Of a DNA stretch of 64,000 bases, positions 61,301 to 64,000 are shown piece after piece; the first letter of the stretch is position 1; each line of letters opens with the position of its first letter. Origin of the DNA: Leptodesmis sichuanensis A121 (GTDB lineage Bacteria > Cyanobacteriota > Cyanobacteriia > Leptolyngbyales > Leptolyngbyaceae); contig NZ_CP075171.1 of assembly GCF_021379005.1 (NCBI RefSeq), positions 4,340,001-4,404,000 of the forward strand, given 5' to 3'. A program made the translations under genes and the position numbers. A model generated the notes under the pieces. It was not told the DNA's origin. It worked only from the letters and a program-made list of their open reading frames with translations, and ran no database searches.

Positions 61301-61558
61301 TTAGCTAGCAAGGCTTAAGTCATAGTGCAGAGCAAGAACTTCAGTGGGTTGAAGCACTGCCATTGCATATTCACGTCCTTGGAGATCGGCAAATTCCACT
61401 AGGTAACGGGGCGACTCACCAGGGTAGATCTCAACAATAGTGCCCACCTGCCCGATCGGTAGCTGTTGGATGGACTGGTATTCAGGTTCAACCAAAGTGA
61501 GGCGATCGCGGGCGATCGGTTTTATATTGGCAACGGTATCCAAGTTTGCTAGTGTCAT
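61301..61558 (-). CDS. DUF4926 protein (cargo pair 2)
   Basis: Protein of 85 residues, SH3-like in pattern: IQQLPIGQVGTIVEIYPGESPRYLVEFADLQGREYAM, then LQPTEVLALHYDL. Function unknown. It starts 5 bases after the end of the broken DUF6883 gene. Confidence 0.75.
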   Translation of the reverse strand: MTLANLDTVANIKPIARDRLTLVEPEYQSIQQLPIGQVGTIVEIYPGESPRYLVEFADLQGREYAMAVLQPTEVLALHYDLSLAS

Positions 61559-61563
61559 AGTTT

Positions 61564-61896
61564 TTACCTGATAAATGCAGAAACTAACCGGGGATTAGGT
61601 TGATCTGTCTTAATTTCCCACAGAGTCCGCAGAACAATGGCATCCTGGCGATCGGGAATTTCCCAGTCAACTTTATATAATTAACCAAACTCAGTGTTAT
61701 CTTGCTGAATCACCTCCCCTTCAAAAGCTGCCTTCATAATCAATTCTCGCAAATCATCGGCATTCTCTGCTGTGATTCCTAACGCTGAAGCAAAGACCCT
61801 CGCCTTATGTTTGCCTGACGAATGATTTGGGTTTAGACAGTAATCTGTTAACTTTTCCATAGGAACGATGGCAAATTCTCCATTCGGCAGCTTCAT
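61564..61896 (-). pseudogene. DUF6883 protein with in-frame nonsense codon (cargo pair 2)
   Basis: Codons 1-71 encode MKLPNGEFAIVPMEKLTDYC, KHKARVFASALGI. A TAA at 61681-61683 interrupts the frame after EFG, where the family usually has Gln. The frame then continues without further stops for 38 codons (LYKVDWEIPDRQDAIVLRTLW..LVSAFIR) to 61564. A CAA to TAA change would explain it. The ATG overlaps the stop of the preceding mod fragment (ATGA). Confidence 0.75.
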
Positions 61897-62279
61897 AGAC
61901 TCGCCACACGCATCGAAAAATCCGCCCCGACATCAAATAGCAGGTCAATATAAATCAGATCCACCTTACCCTTAAACTCTTGCAACAGCGACGCCATCAC
62001 CAGCTTGTTATTGCCCCACTGGTTAGTCTCCCGAACCTGCCGATTCCTAAAATCATCTACACGGGGATTCTGCTGTTCAAATAACTCCAACTGCCCCGTC
62101 GCCGCCGCCCGTCGCGGTTCATCAATGCTCTCAATCTTTTGCATCGGCATCGCACACCCGGCAATATCCACCTCCCGCCGATGGCCATACTCGTCATACT
62201 TGCCCTCCCACACCAGTTCCGTGCGCATTTGGGAGAGGGGGTGGGGGTTGTGGGGGCCGTAGGTGGGTTGCTGGGTCAT
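61893..62279 (-). pseudogene. Truncated mod 5' fragment, copy 3
   Basis: 128 codons matching the Mod head, again ending just after GADFSMRVA. Motif IV reads IDLLF, and a short insertion (RQVRETNQ) lies before WGNNKLVMA. The stop TGA overlaps the ATG of the DUF6883 gene. Confidence 0.85.
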
Positions 62280-62316
62280 GATGAAGGAAAAAGGCAAAAG
62301 GTAAAAGTAAAAAGGT

Positions 62317-62370
62317 TGGTAGTGACGACTTTAGTCGTCATCCAATATTCACTAAAGGGAATACTACGAA
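62317..62370. repeat. REP unit between DUF29 and mod fragment copy 3
   Basis: Same layout: GTAGTGACGACTTTAGTCGTC, ATCCAATATTCACT, TACTACGAAC. It abuts the DUF29 stop. Confidence 0.8.
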
Positions 62371-62844
62371 CTATTCTGGTTGCCAGGGGAGCCAATCTTC
62401 ATCCAGGGCTTGCTCCAGGGTGAAATCAGGCTCTTCAGGAATCAAACGCGCATCCAACTCGCTCGCGTTGAGAAATAGTTTTCTACCATTTTTGTATTGC
62501 TTGGTGAAAACATCCTGCAAAAATGACTTCAAGCTAGGGCTTGTCTCCAACTCTTCCTGAATTTGTAATCTAAAGTTAATGACCTCCCGCTTCCAACCGC
62601 GCAGGCACATTGCTCGCTCAGCTTCCCAGTATTTGATTTTGAGGAGATGCTCACACAGCCGCATTAAATAACTTGAAACCGTGTGTTTTTCACTCCTGCC
62701 CAAGCTCTCAATCTCCTCAATTAAATTTTCTAGGTCAAGGTTACCAAAATCCCGTGCTTTCAATTGAGCAGCGGTATGCTCCAACCAAAGTTGGTAGTCC
62801 GCATTGTATAGCGACGTGGGTTTAGCTTTAACTTGAGGTTCCAT
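62371..62844 (-). CDS. DUF29 family protein (cargo 3)
   Basis: Helical protein of 157 residues: YNADYQLWLEHTAAQLKARDF, LENLIEEIESLGRSEKHTVS, LMRLCEHLLKIKYWEAERA. DUF29 is abundant in cyanobacteria, often as accessory genes, and its function is unknown. A mod remnant frame enters its start (17 base overlap). Confidence 0.85.
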   Translation of the reverse strand: MEPQVKAKPTSLYNADYQLWLEHTAAQLKARDFGNLDLENLIEEIESLGRSEKHTVSSYLMRLCEHLLKIKYWEAERAMCLRGWKREVINFRLQIQEELETSPSLKSFLQDVFTKQYKNGRKLFLNASELDARLIPEEPDFTLEQALDEDWLPWQPE

Positions 62845-62980
62845 AGCTCATTGCCTCCATTAGTGTTTTCATTGTATTAGGAGAGATCGCCACACTCGTC
62901 GAAAAATCCGCGCCCACATCAAATGGCGGGCCAATATAAATCAGATCTGTCCGTAGCGTTGACAGCGGATGGGGGTCGTA
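62828..62980 (-). pseudogene. Mod 5' remnant, copy 4 (internally deleted)
   Basis: Encodes YDPHPLSTLRTD joined directly to LIYIGPPFDVGADFS, so about 75 codons of the Mod head are missing between them. The right edge is the same (VA after FSTS). No start codon remains. The frame runs into the DUF29 gene. Confidence 0.65.
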
Positions 62981-63020
62981 GTTAAGGGAACAGGGAATGG
63001 AGAACGGGAAACATGTGAAA

Positions 63021-63040
63021 GGTTGGTGGTGACGACTTTA
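63021..63040. repeat. REP unit cut by the ISAzo13-like element
   Basis: GGTTGGTGGTGACGACTTTA matches the first 20 bases of the other REP units, then stops where the insertion sequence begins. Confidence 0.6.
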
Positions 63041-64000
63041 GGGGTTTGCAATTAAATAATATCCCAATCAATCGGGGAGAATAGTAATATCCCATTTGGG
63101 CAGAGCTTCAGACCGTTGCCAGAAAGGGAGATAATCTGCTAGCTCCTCAGCCAATACCTTGACCCCTTTTTCATAAATGCCTTCAACCAGATAAACGACT
63201 GGATTCATTGCTTTCCAGGTCATGTGACTGGCCCATTGAACTGCCGCTTCTACCGAATCCAAGATGGCTCCATTCCAATACTGCTCAAGCGCTGCCCAGC
63301 ATCGTTCAATGGCATTGTATTTACTGTGATAAGGCGGGTAGTAAATCAATCGAATCGGGAGCATGATCGTTTGGGCGAGTTCAACCATGCGTTTGATGAA
63401 CTGAGTGCGGTCACTGCGAGTGGCGGGTCCTCCATCTAAATTGATCACCCATTCCTCAATCTCCGGGTAATGGTCTTGATTGTCCTGCCACCACCACTCC
63501 AAACAATCGGCTATAAAATCGCTGGTTTCAGCCGGTTGACCGAAGTAAATCGACAACTCGTCGTTGTCGAGATTGAGAATGCCAAAAGGCACTAACACCG
63601 ACTGCCACTCACTATCGTGGTCGTCGGCTTTTCTGGCTTCTAGAGTGCGATCCTTGCCATTACGCGATAGATTGCCGATCTTAACTTTGGCTTTGGTGTC
63701 AATCGAGAGCCTCAAGGACTTCGGATTGGCATCAGCCCGTTGATTCTCTTGAGCAACATTGTCAAAGATGGCATCGGTTTGAGCGATCTTCTTCAACGGT
63801 TTGACTTTTTGTGTTTTTTTAGGCGATATCCCATGCGATTGAGAATTGCCCCAATGGTCTGACGCGAAGGCAGTTGTTCCTCGTCGTAGCCCTTCTGCTC
63901 ACTTAAGGCATCTCGGACGGCTTGGGCACTGATACGAGCATATAAGAAGGTCGATTGAAATTTCGGATCAGCTTGGGCTTGCCTGTCCACTAAACTGGCA
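63041..64000 (-). mobile_element. ISAzo13-like insertion sequence (partial, runs off the window)
   Basis: One boundary is inferred at 63041, where a REP palindrome is interrupted. The sequence beyond carries a transposase gene up to the window edge. The other end is outside, so terminal repeats cannot be checked. Confidence 0.7.
63068..64000 (-). CDS. ISAzo13-family transposase in two frames (partial, -1 shift at A7)
   Basis: The upstream frame (63793-64000, open to the edge) ends ..NRMGYRLKKHKKSNR. The downstream frame (63068-63796) continues KIAQTDAIFDNVAQ, WVINLDGGPATRSDRTQF (Asp of the DDE) and YYPPYHSKYNAIERCW (Glu). CTAAAAAAACAC at the junction is an A-AAA-AAA slippery sequence; a -1 shift gives RLKKTQKVKPLKKIAQTD, the expected family sequence. 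Confidence 0.8.

Noticed and set aside
60863-62297. Two additional complete methyltransferase genes
   Set aside because: Only about 130 codons of the head are present, motif IV is mutated and motif I is absent.

Overview
The window comes from a cyanobacterial chromosome. The evidence is the density of GCGATCGC (HIP1) sites, a psbI gene, a CcmP-type carboxysome shell gene, an rRNA operon with tRNA-Ile and tRNA-Ala in the spacer, and many proteins of families typical of cyanobacteria (DUF3769 LptD, CGLD27/Ycf36, DUF4912). The style of the dispersed short repeats suggests a filamentous Leptolyngbya-like organism; that assignment is inference.

Layout. 1-12.7 kb: end of cobN, a small DUF4278-like membrane protein, a 200 bp MITE, a TauE/SafE-ferric reductase-like fusion next to a Fur-family regulator, a protein with an internal duplication, ccmP, a pentapeptide-repeat protein, a GHL10 glycoside hydrolase-like lipoprotein or secreted protein, and a DUF1537 kinase. 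12.7-18.7 kb: rrn operon (promoter, 16S, tRNA-Ile, tRNA-Ala, 23S, 5S, terminator built on a perfect 40 bp palindrome). 18.8-23.7 kb: hybrid histidine kinase and a REC-GGDEF-EAL protein whose stop codon lies in a second MITE copy. 23.8-33.6 kb: SppA/ClpP-like protease, DUF554, a TPR-like membrane protein, psbI, LptD-like protein, a conserved hypothetical, recG. 33.6-40.2 kb: a HicA/DUF1902 toxin-antitoxin pair, a branched-chain amino acid binding lipoprotein, and a second large hybrid kinase paralogous to the first. 40.6-45.9 kb: a family 2 glycosyltransferase and a large polytopic membrane protein gene cut by an IS630-family element; removing the element and one TA copy restores the frame exactly. 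45.9-53.4 kb: CGLD27, a small membrane protein, a CPBP protease, a PBP-DUF4912 repeat protein, a GNAT-like protein, and a secreted hypothetical.

53.5-64 kb is a defence or accessory island, all on the minus strand: a Type III-like restriction helicase-nuclease (Res) and its DNA methyltransferase (Mod), separated by a Phd/VapC pair, a DUF2283 protein and a small ORF. Upstream of the intact mod lie three more copies of only the 5' part of mod. Each fragment ends at the same place and its reading frame overlaps the start of a different small gene or gene pair (DUF4258-like/DUF2283; DUF6883/DUF4926; DUF29). A conserved palindromic REP unit stands right after the stop of each cargo. The outermost REP is cut by an ISAzo13-like element that runs off the window. 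This serial 'mod 5' fragment + cargo' arrangement is the most unusual thing in the window. REP palindromes are also translated in frame inside both Res and Mod, giving a shared peptide motif.

Two further themes recur. Short repetitive DNA is carried in frame inside otherwise ordinary genes (cobN, recG, the GNAT gene, the second kinase). Both transposase genes are split at an A7 tract.
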